Source: Pelobates cultripes (lineage: Eukaryota > Chordata > Amphibia > Anura > Pelobatidae). From it: DNA of 64,000 nt. Shown one piece after another: positions 23,191-34,457 of this stretch. The DNA lies in the NCBI GenBank assembly GCA_933207985.1, contig OW240915.1:125382840-125446839 (forward strand). The letters are read 5' to 3'. Below the pieces are notes generated by a model. That model had not been told where the DNA came from, did not search any database, and saw only the letters and a program-made list of their open reading frames with translations. Positions within the stretch are counted from its first letter, which is position 1, and each line of letters begins with the position of its first letter. The position numbers were made by a program, and so were the translations under genes.

Positions 23191-24147
23191 TGTGAAGAAT
23201 CACCCTCCACTCATTCGGTTCTCTCCCTCCCTGCTTCTGTTTTCGATGGATTTATTACCTTTATTACTAGTGCATTCATTACTTTCATTTCGTTATATTC
23301 CCTTGTTCAGTAAAATAGTCAGTTTACCGAACGAAGATCACCCTGGGTAGCAACTAGAACTTAGAACTCTGAGTAACTGCACAAAAAAACGCAAGTTAAT
23401 TGACTGCTCCGAGGTGGCCACCATTTCGGCATACGAACACGTGGCAAGAACAATGGACGACGGCCATCTTAACTCCCGAACGGCGGTCAGCGGGACTTGG
23501 TCGTCGAGTGCCTGGAACTGTTTTCGGCATGGCACTTGACGAACATCCGGTCCCCCTCTGGAAGTCCCATACGAACTCCTTCTAAATACGGCTGAAGAAC
23601 GACGTTCAGGAGTTTGTAACAGACGAACAAGGGAAGCATTCTCCATGAACCAGATTGAAAATACCTGCAGCGGTTTTCATGCAAATTTCATCTGAACGGA
23701 GACAGGCTCTTGCCCCTGATTCTATATAACTCTGAGTCGGCTATAGTCTCGCGAAGAGCCGGTCAAACTTTCACACAGTATTACTCTAAAACTACCAAAT
23801 GGATTTTCACAAATTTTTAAAATGTTGCTCACATCACCCTCAGCTATTATATATTAATATGTTATGTATTAAGTATATTTTTAAGAATTGTGAAAAAAGT
23901 TAACTTTTCTGGCCAGTAGATAGCTGCTCCAACTCAATTATCTAGACTGGCCCAGAGGAGGAGTTATGTGTTGCATAAATTGAGCACCCTTGTTCCCAGT
24001 AAATCAGTCTTGTTCCAGCATTAAGCTTTGACTCATGTATGGATTATTCGGCATTACCAGCGATTTTATTTCTCTGTGGATTACTTGGCTATTTTATTTT
24101 ATGGGAAAAAGGTAATGATTGACGGGTCACAGGATTATACTGTCACA
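23191..24147 (+). repeat. 3' LTR of the decayed Gmr1-like element (LTR-A family)
   Basis: Starts TGTGAAGAATCACCC directly after a purine-rich tract (gggagaaaaatggggggccat) and ends ...ACTGTCACA. The same family forms the solo LTR whose halves lie at 24197-24309 and 40122-41094. About 957 bp. Confidence 0.75.
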
Positions 24148-24196
24148 ATCAAAAACCTGATTGATAAATGTGTATTGTATAAACCTCCATCTGCAC
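24148..24196 (+). pseudogene. Left stub of the LINE that hosts the nest
   Basis: 49 bp ending in tctgcac. The tgcac (24192-24196) is repeated at 41095-41099 as the target duplication of LTR-A, and removing LTR-A would join this stub to the LINE endonuclease start (..ctttaatgtaaggggttt) at 41100. Confidence 0.6.
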
Positions 24197-24917
24197 TGTG
24201 AAGAATCACCCTCCATGTATTCGGTACTTCCCCTCCCTGCTACTTTGTTCGTGGAATCCACTACCTTTTAGTGTTAATTGTTCGGTACTTTAATTCGTCA
24301 AAATCCCTTTGTAGCGGAGAGCTGGTCTTTCACAGGTTAACTCCACTAAAGATCCCAGTAAGGCTCAGGAACAAGCAATAAAATACCATAGAGTAATAAT
24401 CCCAACAAGCAAGGTAATCCACGAATATTCCCATACAGATCCCAATGACTGGACGACACACAGCATCAGGAGCAGAACTAACTTTTAATCCACACAACCT
24501 CCTTGTAAAGCATTCTCCCATGCAAGGGAGGGATTCACCATAATTAGTCCAGTAGCCAATAATGTAACAGTTACCTCCCACACATCTCCTCCCCTCAGTG
24601 TGACACATAATCCTATTAAACATACTGTACTTTTCCCTGAATTATAGATGTACCCCAAAACAAGCAGTGAGAATAATAATTTGGGTATCCCCCTGGTAGC
24701 CCTGATCTGGGTGACTAACATATCAGACCAGGGGTTCGGGAGTTAGGTGGAGGGTGTAATTTGACCGACCGCACACTTCTCCCTGGGGTGGTATGATGGT
24801 TCGGTAGTTTCATTCGTATGAAACTACTGAACTATCATAGGAATACTACATACACTTTACAGATATATAGGGAAACAATTATGAAAATACATTTTCTATA
24901 CGAATTTCTATGGACAG

Positions 24918-25470
24918 TGTGGCAAACCTAGCCACTTGGGACTGCCTAAGATCGAATGGTTGTGCCTATTTTCTGTTGTGTACTGCGCGCCGGTATAGTG
25001 TGGCGTCTCCGGCTATGTTTAATTTATGCTGTACTGTGTATGTCTGTTCGAATCCTCCCCATTCGTTAGCATGGCTATTAAAACTGACTAAGTTGTATAT
25101 TTTGAAGTAGAAAGGTAACGGTTTATGTCCTCGTAGTTTTCATTACTGTATGTTACAGCAGGGGCTGTTGGGAGGAGGACCTGGAAACGGTAGTCTCCCT
25201 CCAGTCCCCTCAACCAAAACCCCTGCTGCCCATCTTTGGAAACCCCTGTTGAGTGACCTGCTTTAAATATCAGTTATTTTTAATAAAGTGACAGTTGAGT
25301 GACCTGCTTTAAATATCAGTCTTTTTGAATAAAGTGGCAGTTGACTCTCAGACTGTGTTTCGTCTGGTTCTTGGGAGGATTTGGGAATATTGCCTGCTTC
25401 CAGCTTTGTACTTGGTTATTGCATTCTACCAGCAGAGATCCTGGGATTATAAAATTGCAGCTCCGCAACA
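24918..25470 (+). repeat. 5' LTR of the intact Gmr1-like element
   Basis: Starts TGTGGCAAACCTAGCC and ends AGCTCCGCAACA. It contains two copies of a gagtgacctgctttaaatatcag...aataaagtg unit (25250-25335) with AATAAA signals. TSD gacag lies at 24913-24917 and again at 40092-40096. Two bases after the LTR a tggtggcaagcggcggg segment (from 25473) is the candidate primer-binding site. Confidence 0.85.
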
Positions 25471-25579
25471 ATTGGTGGCAAGCGGCGGGATCCAACCGTA
25501 CAGCAGGAAAAACGCTGTTTATACAATTGGAATTGACATACTGGAAAGCAGAAGGCAATTGATACAGATGCAGAAGTGA

Positions 25580-28500
25580 ATGGGGACGGACTACACCATA
25601 TTGAAATGGCAAACGTTAAAGGAGCTGTTGGAAGCCAGGGGTAAGATAGCCAGCAATAAGCCTAAAGCAAGACTTATTGCCGAGCTAATGGAAGGAGACC
25701 GAGCTCGTAGTGCTACACCCCCAGCAAACATGGAGGAGACCCCATTTGAACGAGAAATGAGGACAAGATTGGCATTTTGGCCCGCTCCAGTATCTCCAGA
25801 AATTATGACCATAATTTCGGCGGATGCACAGGAGTACGTGATGGCGCAAAGGAATCAAGCCTTCTCACCTCAAGCAGAAACCGCTGCTGTTTCAACTGTG
25901 GGCCAGGGAAGGCCAAAAATACCACATCATGCATTTAAAACTTTTTGCGAGGATAAAGACGAAATAGATGGATTCTTGCAAGATTTTGAAAGATTGTGTG
26001 ACTTGCATGATGTAGAGCAAGCTATGTGGGTACCTTTGTTGGCAGGCAAACTGTCTGGGCGTGCAGCAGACGCCTACCGGGCTGTACCCAGAGAGGACAG
26101 CAAGAATTATGACAAGGTAAAGCAGGCGCTATTAGAAAGGTATGCCATTACCCCAGAGGCATACCGGCGCAAGTTCCGAGAATTGAAAAAAGGGGACAAA
26201 GACTCACATGCGGAGTGGGCACACAAGCTTGACCAAGCCTCACAAGGCTGGATACAAGCCAGCAGAGCTACCACCATGGAAGAGTTACGCCAGATGTTGC
26301 TACTGGAGCAGTTTTGTAATGGCCTGGCACCAGAGGCTCAAGAATGGGTGAATGACCGAAATCCTCACACCCTAACCGAAGCGGCACGATTGGCCGACCA
26401 ACATTATGATGCTAGGAGGCATCATAAAAATAATAACCGAGGGTATGCAAAACCCAACCCGCAACCGTTTCCAGTTATTGCTCCTGCCCCAGCGACAGCA
26501 CCATCCAGACCAGCACTTGTGGGACAACCTCCCCACTCCCGTTATAATGGCAGGTCATTATGCCTGTGCCATGCCTGTAAGCAATGGGGGCACATGGCCC
26601 GGGAGTGCACCCAAAACCGGAGCCGCAAGAACTGGAATCAGCTCCGGCAGAATATGGCCCCGCGGGCAGCTGCTCATTATTATCATGCAGAGCCAACTTT
26701 GCCAGGAGTGCCGCTTGAGTCGGCTGATGAACCCCTGGGCGTTTTGCACGATGTAATGTCCATCCATGCTACTGACAACCGACAACCACATTGCCAGACC
26801 GTGACTCTGGAAGGGAAAGAGGTACAGGGGCTACGTGATTCCGGCGCTACCTTAACTTTGGTTGCCCCGCATTTGGTGTCAGGATCAGCACATACCGGGG
26901 GATCGGTAGCAGTCCGGGTAGCAGGGGGTGCCATGTACCGGCTACCAACTGCCAAGGTACATCTGAATTGGGGTGCGGGGGAAGGTAGGGTGGAGGTGGG
27001 GCTGATGCACAAGTTACCAGCTGATGTTGTTTTGGGGAATGACCTGGGGCAAATGACTTCCGCTTTTGTGCCCCAAAGTCCTCACCATGAGGCATATCCA
27101 GTGACCACCCGTCAGCAGGCTCGCACCACGGCTTCATCTTCCACACACTCTGAGGCTCAGGTAAGAGACAATGTACCCCGTGTTTCCTGGGATACCCCGA
27201 CTGACTTTGAGGCAGAGGTTAAAAACGATCCCACGTTGCAAATTTATAAGGATAAGGCGACAGCTGGTCAGACAGGTTTAGAGGGAGAACAGTATGTATG
27301 GGAGAAAAATCTGTTATATCGTGTTGCTGAGCGGGTGGTAGGGGGGTCTGTACATGTGACTAATAAGCAGCTTATAGTGCCCCAGAAATACCGGCAGGAA
27401 CTGCTTAGAATTGCCCACGATATTCCGCTGTCTGGGCATTTAGGGATGACAAGAACGAGGTACAGATTGACACATGCATTTTTCTGGCCAGGTATATCTA
27501 GAGATGTGAGACAGTATTGTCAGACATGTGACATTTGTCAGAGAGTGGGAAAAAGGGGTGACCGCCACAAAGCGAAATTGTGCCCCCTTCCCATTATTGA
27601 AGAACCCTTTAGCAGAGTAGCAGTGGATATAGTAGGACCACTGTCCAAGCCTAGCCCTTCCGGCAAGCGGTATATTCTGACCATTGTAGATTATGCCACC
27701 CGGTACCCGGAGGCTATAGCCCTTTCCAATATACAAGCAGAAACGGTAGCCGAAGCTATGATGAAGATATTTTCCAGGATGGGATTTCCCCAAGAGATAA
27801 TTTCGGATAGGGGGACCCAATTTACAGCCGAAGTGACCCACCAGCTATGGAAGTTATGTGGCATTAAGCCAATTGTAAATTCTGCCTATCACCCGCAGTC
27901 CAATGGGTTGTGTGAGCGCTTTAACGGTACCTTGAAGCAGATGCTCAGGACATTTGGGGAGTCCCATAAAGACTGGGAGAGGTTTTTACCCCATCTGCTT
28001 TTTGCGTACCGAGAAGTGCCACAGGAATCTACCGGCTTCTCTCCGTTTGAGTTATTGTTTGGGAGAAGGGTGAGGGGACCACTAGACTTAATTAGAGAAC
28101 ATTGGGAGGGGGAGAGCAGTGCAGATGGAGTCCCCATTGTGCCATACGTGCTGGAGTTCCGGGACCGCTTGGAGGCTCTAACCCAAACCGTACGGGAGAA
28201 CCTCCGGGCGGCTCAGCGGCGACAGCGCCGGTGGTACGATAGGGGAGCCAGAGACCGTAGCTTTCAGGTGGGACAGAAAGTTCTAATTTTGAAACCTGTC
28301 CGCACAGACAAGCTACAGGCCACCTGGCAGGGCCCATACCAAGTGGTAGAACAGAGATGTGACACCACTTATGTGATCGGCCCGTGCTCTGGGGTAGGGA
28401 AACGACGCATGCTCCATGTGAACATGCTCAAACCCTATCACCAGAGAATAGAGGAGGTAGCAGCCATCTGTGCCCCAGCCACTGAGGATTATGAGAATCT

Positions 28501-29962
28501 GCCCTTGCCAGACATGTTAGAAAAGGAAGATTCTGCAGAAAACGCTACAGGTGTGCAGCTGGGGGAGCGGCTAAGTCTCCAGGAGCATGCCCAGGTACAG
28601 GAGTTGATTGCGGCAAAAGGTGCTACCTTCTCCAATTTACCAGGGTACACTCTGTTAGCTACCCACCGAGTAGAGACCCCAGGACAGCTCCCTATGAGAC
28701 AGACTCCGTATCGTATCCCTGAAGCAGTAAGGGAGCACATGAGGAAAGAAATTGAGGAAATGTTGCAGTTAGGGGTTATCGAACATTCAGATAGCCCCTG
28801 GGCATCACCGGTAGTGCTAGTACCCAAGAAGGATGGCACCACGCGGTTTTGTGTAGACTACCGGAGGCTCAATGACAAAACAGTGTCTGACGCCTACCCG
28901 ATGCCCCGTATAGACGAGCTGCTAGATAGGATGGCAAGAGGCCAGTATCTCACTACCATTGATCTGTGTAAGGGATACTGGCAGATTCCACTAGCCGAGG
29001 AGGCCATCCCCAAGTCGGCGTTTGTCACCCCGTTTGGCCTGTATCAATTTCGGGTCATGCCTTTCGGGATGAAAAACGCTCCGGCTACCTTTCAGAGGAT
29101 GGCAGATCGGCTACTGGACGGGTTCCAAGAGTACGCCTGTGCGTACTTAGATGATATAGCCATTTATAGCCAGACTTGGGTAGATCATTTGAAACATATT
29201 AGTGTGGTCATTGACCGTATTGGAGAGGCAGGGCTGACACTAAAACCTAGCAAGTGTCACATAGGGATGGCAGAAGTGCAGTACCTGGGTCACAGGGTAG
29301 GATGCGGACAGCAGAGGCCCGAACCGGCCAAGATAGAGGCAGTAGCTAAGTGGCCTACCCCCAGGACAAAGACACAAGTATTGGCGTTCCTTGGTACCGC
29401 TGGTTACTACAGAAAATTTGTGCCCAATTACAGCGCCCTGGCCAAACCCCTGACGGACTTGACCAAGAAAAACTTGCCACGACAGGTCAACTGGGCCCCA
29501 GAGTGTGAACAGGCATTCCATGAACTAAAAACTGCATTAACTAAGGCTCCTGTGTTAACTGCCCCTGATCCAACTAAACGATTTCTTGTTCACACAGACG
29601 CTTCCATGTTTGGATTGGGGGCAGTACTGAGCCAAGTGGGAGCTGATGGCGGAGAACATCCCGTAGCTTACTTAAGCAGAAAATTACTACCAAGGGAAGT
29701 AGGCTACGCCGCCATCGAGAAGGAATGCCTGGCCGTGGTGTGGGCCCTCAAAAAGTTACAACCTTATTTGTATGGACAACCATTCTCCTTGCTGACAGAT
29801 CACAACCCGTTGGTGTGGCTACACAGGGTGTCAGGAGACAATGCCCGGCTGTTGCGCTGGAGTTTGGCGCTGCAGCCGTTTGATTTCACGATCCATTATC
29901 GCCCTGGAAAACAGAATGGTAACGCCGATGGGTTGTCCAGACAGACAGAACTTGAGAAATGA
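25580..29962 (+). CDS. Gag-Pol polyprotein of Gmr1-like Ty3/gypsy element (1460 aa)
   Basis: One uninterrupted frame. Residues ~10-40 resemble a SAP motif (LKELLEARGKIASNK). Gag/capsid ~110-280. Zinc knuckle C330-x2-C333-x4-H338-x4-C343. Aspartic protease D420-S-G. Integrase zinc domain from H613 (HDIPLSGHLG) through CQTCDIC. Integrase catalytic D683, D743, E779 (D-x35-E between the last two). Chromatin-binding-like tail, ~880-960. Reverse transcriptase ~1040-1260 with YLDD at 1189-1192. RNase H from D1340 (HTDASMFGLG) to DGLSRQ at the end. Integrase upstream of RT is unlike ordinary Ty3/gypsy elements and is the hallmark of the vertebrate Gmr1 group. The first ATG at 25580 lies ~110 bp after the LTR. 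Gag and Pol are fused without frameshift or stop. Likely still able to encode all functions. Confidence 0.9.
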   Translation: MGTDYTILKWQTLKELLEARGKIASNKPKARLIAELMEGDRARSATPPANMEETPFEREMRTRLAFWPAPVSPEIMTIISADAQEYVMAQRNQAFSPQAETAAVSTVGQGRPKIPHHAFKTFCEDKDEIDGFLQDFERLCDLHDVEQAMWVPLLAGKLSGRAADAYRAVPREDSKNYDKVKQALLERYAITPEAYRRKFRELKKGDKDSHAEWAHKLDQASQGWIQASRATTMEELRQMLLLEQFCNGLAPEAQEWVNDRNPHTLTEAARLADQHYDARRHHKNNNRGYAKPNPQPFPVIAPAPATAPSRPALVGQPPHSRYNGRSLCLCHACKQWGHMARECTQNRSRKNWNQLRQNMAPRAAAHYYHAEPTLPGVPLESADEPLGVLHDVMSIHATDNRQPHCQTVTLEGKEVQGLRDSGATLTLVAPHLVSGSAHTGGSVAVRVAGGAMYRLPTAKVHLNWGAGEGRVEVGLMHKLPADVVLGNDLGQMTSAFVPQSPHHEAYPVTTRQQARTTASSSTHSEAQVRDNVPRVSWDTPTDFEAEVKNDPTLQIYKDKATAGQTGLEGEQYVWEKNLLYRVAERVVGGSVHVTNKQLIVPQKYRQELLRIAHDIPLSGHLGMTRTRYRLTHAFFWPGISRDVRQYCQTCDICQRVGKRGDRHKAKLCPLPIIEEPFSRVAVDIVGPLSKPSPSGKRYILTIVDYATRYPEAIALSNIQAETVAEAMMKIFSRMGFPQEIISDRGTQFTAEVTHQLWKLCGIKPIVNSAYHPQSNGLCERFNGTLKQMLRTFGESHKDWERFLPHLLFAYREVPQESTGFSPFELLFGRRVRGPLDLIREHWEGESSADGVPIVPYVLEFRDRLEALTQTVRENLRAAQRRQRRWYDRGARDRSFQVGQKVLILKPVRTDKLQATWQGPYQVVEQRCDTTYVIGPCSGVGKRRMLHVNMLKPYHQRIEEVAAICAPATEDYENLPLPDMLEKEDSAENATGVQLGERLSLQEHAQVQELIAAKGATFSNLPGYTLLATHRVETPGQLPMRQTPYRIPEAVREHMRKEIEEMLQLGVIEHSDSPWASPVVLVPKKDGTTRFCVDYRRLNDKTVSDAYPMPRIDELLDRMARGQYLTTIDLCKGYWQIPLAEEAIPKSAFVTPFGLYQFRVMPFGMKNAPATFQRMADRLLDGFQEYACAYLDDIAIYSQTWVDHLKHISVVIDRIGEAGLTLKPSKCHIGMAEVQYLGHRVGCGQQRPEPAKIEAVAKWPTPRTKTQVLAFLGTAGYYRKFVPNYSALAKPLTDLTKKNLPRQVNWAPECEQAFHELKTALTKAPVLTAPDPTKRFLVHTDASMFGLGAVLSQVGADGGEHPVAYLSRKLLPREVGYAAIEKECLAVVWALKKLQPYLYGQPFSLLTDHNPLVWLHRVSGDNARLLRWSLALQPFDFTIHYRPGKQNGNADGLSRQTELEK

Positions 29963-30070
29963 TCTGTGAGCACTCCCCCGGACATCCCTAAGCCGATCCG
30001 TTGGGATCAGACTGTGTATGCCGGCTTGGTTTTGGGGGAGCATTGTGGCAAACCTAGCCACTTGGGACTG

Positions 30071-30630
30071 TGTAGAATATTGCATATTCTGTATGTTCCT
30101 ATTCAAATACATATTAAGGTGTGGCTGTCTAATGGGTTAAACAGAACAGATGGTGTTTGCTACTCTGTAATATGAGGTCTCTGGAATTTGCTGTATAAGA
30201 GATTTGAGGCGGTCTTTATATAGGGAACTTCCTTATATGGCAGGGTCTAAACTAAACATTATGACGTAATTTGGGGTATATAGAGTCAAGGACAAAGGAT
30301 TACAGGCTCTCTTCCTGCTACGATCCGTTTGCTCTCCTCTCTGATGTCAAGACGACTCTCTGTAACATCGTTAAGAATTACCATCTGTTAAGTATATATA
30401 ACTGTTTCCTGTTGAATGTAGAATAAATACTCATTTTTTATAAAGAACGTCAGATTGCGTATTACTAATTTTCAATAATATAGACATATATTATTGTGGC
30501 GAGCATTTGGCCCAAGACTATATATACAAAAGACGTATATATATCAATCAACTGAAGACAAGAAGAAATATCTATATATATATACATACAAGACTTATTC
30601 AACTATAGAAAAACACAGCCAGTTATTATA
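30071..30630 (+). repeat. 5' LTR of the endogenous retrovirus
   Basis: 560 bp, TGTAGAATATTGC...TTATTATA (the 3' copy ends TTATTACA). Contains a TATA-like tatatataac near 30404, AATAAA at 30422-30427, and an AT-rich U5 of about 200 bp. Differences from the 3' LTR are few: an ~4-base change near 30296, a base at about 30442, and TA-repeat length near 30575. The following leader (30631-31001) begins ttgacgagccagcc; it lacks a canonical TGG primer-binding start, so the tRNA cannot be named. A ggaggtgagc near 30685 could be a splice donor. Confidence 0.85.
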
Positions 30631-31001
30631 TTGACGAGCCAGCCAGACTGTTTTCTGCTGTTACAAACTTCTATTCAGAGGGGGAGGTGAGCAGAGAGAG
30701 CACGGATATCGAATTACTTTTTGTGTTGAATAGAAGTGTGTGCAGGCAGAACTCAGAAAAAAGAACGTGTTAAAAGCTGTGTTAAGACAAAGATTTTTAA
30801 ATCAGACTGTTCCAAGATTATATTCTACAACAGACAAAAGCACGTGTTATAAAGAAAGCAGCACAAGATACAACGTGAAATCTAGAAGCAAGCACGTGGC
30901 AGAGATTGGCAAGTTTCCAGAAGCAAATCCACACTGCGCAGCTGTAAGACTAAAGGCAGACGGTGTCGTGCATTAAAGATCATCTTGTCTGGTGAGTAAT
31001 A

Positions 31002-32522
31002 ATGGATTTTGTTACTGATATTGCAGAGAAAAGTAAACTTGATTTTGTGTTTGATAGATGCCATACAGATAGTCAATTGTGGGCAAGTTTGTATGAACAA
31101 TGTAAACAAGCAAATGCAGCTATTGATAATAAATTGTTATGTTTAAATAAAACAAAAAAGAAAATTAGAAATGTTTTAAAATTGGTAGAAACATTTGACA
31201 CAATGATCCTTGGAACAGGAGTGGCTCCAACAAAATTGCAAGTACCAGCACAAGTAAAAGTGCAAGATTTAAAAAGTACACAGACAGACAGTAAAGAGAA
31301 ATCTGTATGTGTAACAGAAATGAAATGTACTAACTGTGATAGACTACAGGCAAGTATTTATGATTTGGGAGAACAACTGGATCTTAAATCTGAATTAATT
31401 TGTAAACTTAGAACTGAAGCTAAACAGTTGTGTGTGATTACAAGGAGTGATCATAATTTGATACCAGAGCAAGTTGATGTCACAGAAATATCATCCCAAG
31501 CTGATTTGCAACGTAGAAAATTGTTAGATAAGGCTGCAAAACTTAAATTAAAAATTCAAGAGCAGCTGATGAAAGTTACCAAAGATATTCCCCCATATAA
31601 TCCATCAATGGATGCCTTTGGTAATGCAGACATATTTGAGTCTAATTTATCGAAACATAATTTGAATGACAAACAAAGGAACAGATTGTTTAAAATATGG
31701 CTGCCAACATACATTGCACGTAGACTGACCCCACCCATTAGTACCCCTAATGATGAAGATGGTGAAATAGTCCATGGGAATGAGCGAGATAGATTGACAC
31801 AATTAATAAGATTAACAACAGGAAATGAGCATGTGGATATTGAGATTTTAGAAAATTTAAAACCAAATATAAATGAAGATGTCTTCAGTTTCCTTTTAAA
31901 ATTTGAGCGTGCATACAGATTGGTAATGAGTATTCCTGATGATCAGACACCAAAATCTATGATAAATGCATTTGTAAAAAAATTTAAATATCTTGATCCA
32001 ATATCAATTGCATGCGCTCTCCAGTGTCAAAATATTGAAGATGCTGCATCATTTCTAGATAGGGTGAGAAGGGAATCCAGACAACAAAATATTAAAAAAT
32101 CTGTCTGTGCAGTTAGGAGAGAAAGGGGAGAGGACAAACCCAGACACAGGAAGTCCCCCCCACCCTCGCCTCCTGCAGCTGTTAGAACTCAGACAAAGAG
32201 GAGAGAAGCTCCAAGTTTTAATATGCCCCACTCACACTATGAAAGAAACTCGACACATAGTCTGGTCTGTTTCTATTGTAACAAGCCAGGTCATATAAAG
32301 AGAAACTGCAGGAGTTATTTTCATGATTTACAATCAAGGGATTATGGCAAATCAAATGGATTTATTCACAATAATCCTAATATAGAAAACACCAGAGATT
32401 CACCATATACTCCTCTGATAAGGCAAGTGAGAGAAATTGTAGCTTCCTCAAACACAGGAGACAGACAGGGTGTGATTTCTAACATGTCTAATCAGACTGA
32501 CCAAATTTTAAATTCACAATGA
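31002..32522 (+). CDS. gag: ERV Gag (506 aa)
   Basis: Forms the virion core. Intact frame from ATG 31002 to TGA 32520-32522. The N-terminal ~190 residues are Lys/Gln-rich and partly coiled-coil (matrix-like); no N-terminal Met-Gly myristoylation signal is present (it starts MDFVT). The middle, about 200-380, is capsid-like (PPYNPSMDAFG near residue 200). A basic stretch with HRKSPPPSPPAA precedes one zinc knuckle C423-x2-C426-x4-H431-x4-C436 (nucleocapsid). A single knuckle is the gammaretrovirus pattern. The stop codon is in frame with the protease that follows. Confidence 0.85.
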   Translation: MDFVTDIAEKSKLDFVFDRCHTDSQLWASLYEQCKQANAAIDNKLLCLNKTKKKIRNVLKLVETFDTMILGTGVAPTKLQVPAQVKVQDLKSTQTDSKEKSVCVTEMKCTNCDRLQASIYDLGEQLDLKSELICKLRTEAKQLCVITRSDHNLIPEQVDVTEISSQADLQRRKLLDKAAKLKLKIQEQLMKVTKDIPPYNPSMDAFGNADIFESNLSKHNLNDKQRNRLFKIWLPTYIARRLTPPISTPNDEDGEIVHGNERDRLTQLIRLTTGNEHVDIEILENLKPNINEDVFSFLLKFERAYRLVMSIPDDQTPKSMINAFVKKFKYLDPISIACALQCQNIEDAASFLDRVRRESRQQNIKKSVCAVRRERGEDKPRHRKSPPPSPPAAVRTQTKRREAPSFNMPHSHYERNSTHSLVCFYCNKPGHIKRNCRSYFHDLQSRDYGKSNGFIHNNPNIENTRDSPYTPLIRQVREIVASSNTGDRQGVISNMSNQTDQILNSQ

Positions 32523-34457
32523 CAATATAAAGGAATCAGGCCACGTCCACATGAATTTTTGGCTCCATTAAATTTAGATGGATGTGGTAGACCATACATT
32601 AAATGTTCTTTAAAAGGTTATGACACAGAATTTCTTGTTGATACAGGTGCTCAGTTAAGTATAACTAGTTTACAACTACCTTTATCACCAAGTGCACCTA
32701 TATGTACAATTGTAGGTTTTGACAGAAGTGGAGGATCTATGGCAACATTAGTAAATAATGTTACTTTAGAAATACCTCAGTGTTTAAAAACAAAAATTGA
32801 TATCTGGTACTGCAAAAATGTTGATAATATCATAGGCACAGATGTTATGCAAAAAAGAGGTTGGATTGTAGATTTGGGAAACAAAGCTATTTGGAAAGAT
32901 GCTAAGGGTAGGAAACCAGTGCTATTGGATCCTACTGAATATGGGGAGCTAGGAATTGTTTGTCCAGTAGATGTAGTGTCTACAGAAATGCAATGGCCTA
33001 ATACTAGGGATAATCTTGAACTTAAAGAAATTGTACAGAGTTATCCAGATTTATGGGCACAAAGTAAAAATGAATGTGGAAGATTTAAAAATGTGCTGAT
33101 TGACATTCAAGGTCCTGATCCACTCCCACAGAGGCAGTATAGATTACCCCCAGATTAAATTGATTCTATTGCAAGTGTCATTAATGATTTGGAACAGAGA
33201 GGAATAATTAGAAAAGCAAATAGTCCATGCAATCATAATTTGTGGCCAATTTTGAAAAAAGAATCGAATTGCTGGAGATTAACAATTGATTTACGTACAT
33301 TAAATAAATACACACCACCTTCTGCACATGTGGTGGCAGAAACCCCAGATATAATGTCACAATTGACATCAACGGCTAAGGTATACTCAGTACTAGATGT
33401 AAGTAATGGGTTTTTCTCTGTACCACTAAAGCATAGTTGTCAGTATAAATTTGCTTTTACATTTCAAAATCAGCAATATGTGTTTACTGTGTTACCCCAG
33501 GGTTTTCACAGTTCTCCAACATATTTTCATCAGGCATTGGCAAAAGTTTTGTCGACGTTTTCTAGGCCAGAATGCTTGTTACAATATGTTGATGATATGC
33601 TTTTGCAGACTGAAACTGAGGAAGAACACCTGATTCTGTTAAACAAATTATTTTTCCTTTTGCAGGATTCTGGTTTAAAACTGAATACACGCAAAGTAAC
33701 ACTGATGCAACCAGAAGTACAATACTTGGGTGTACAAATTGGTCCAGGACATAAGAAGCCAGTGCAGGAAAGAATCAAAACAATTTCTTCTCTTCCTGTA
33801 CCGACTTCACACAAGGCCTTACGCCAGTTCCTAGGATTAATGAATTTTTCCAGAGAATTCATTGAAGGGTTCGCTGAAAAAGCCAAACCTTTATATGATC
33901 TCTTGAAAAATAGTGAATCTTCATTTGGACCATGGACAGATGAACATCAGAATGCATTTGAGGTACTTAAAAGAGATTTACAGGTTGCACCTGCTTTAGC
34001 GACAATACATCCAACTGCATCTTTTGCAATTCAAGTACATACTTCAGAGACGGCTGTCTCCGCAGTACTATTACAATTGCAGCAAGAGATATGGAGAATA
34101 GTGGGATATTTTTCTAAAATTCTTTCCCCAGTGGAAAGAGGGCTAGAAATTTGTGCCAGACATTTGGTAGGAGTACATTTTGCGGTAATGGCAACTGAAC
34201 ACATAGTGGGATTCAAGGACATAATTCTGCAAACACCACACACACCTTTGAAATTACTTCTTGAAAAAGGAATTCCAGGTGTGTCACATCAGAGATTTTC
34301 ACAATGGTTAATAGCTCTATCACCAAAGCAAATTAAGGTAGAACATAAGGCAAAGTATGTACTTCCACAACTAATGCAATATGAGGGTAAACCCCATGAA
34401 TGTTTAGCAGAAGTTGAAGAGAATTTTCTTTCTCTTTTCAGAAAAGAAAGCAAGTGA
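32523..34457 (+). pseudogene. pol: ERV protease and reverse transcriptase, broken by one stop and a frameshift
   Basis: In frame with gag after its UGA. Protease: the active-site DTG codes at 32640-32648 (FLVDTGAQ), then the IIGTD block. After a premature TAA at 33156-33158 the same frame continues with reverse transcriptase: LTIDLRTLN, FSVPLKH, LPQGF, YVDD at 33585-33596, LGVQIGPG and LRQFLGLMNFSR, then the connection region. The frame closes at 34457, where the RNase H frame (offset by one base) takes over, so an indel lies about 34414-34457. Motifs are gamma/epsilon-like. All catalytic residues seen are kept, suggesting recent damage or base-call errors. Confidence 0.8.

Noticed and set aside
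30490..30515. tggcgagcatttggccc inside the ERV LTR as the true primer-binding site
   Set aside because: The same sequence is present in both LTRs and the matching LTR sequence continues ~135 bp further to the insertion boundary, so it lies within U5.
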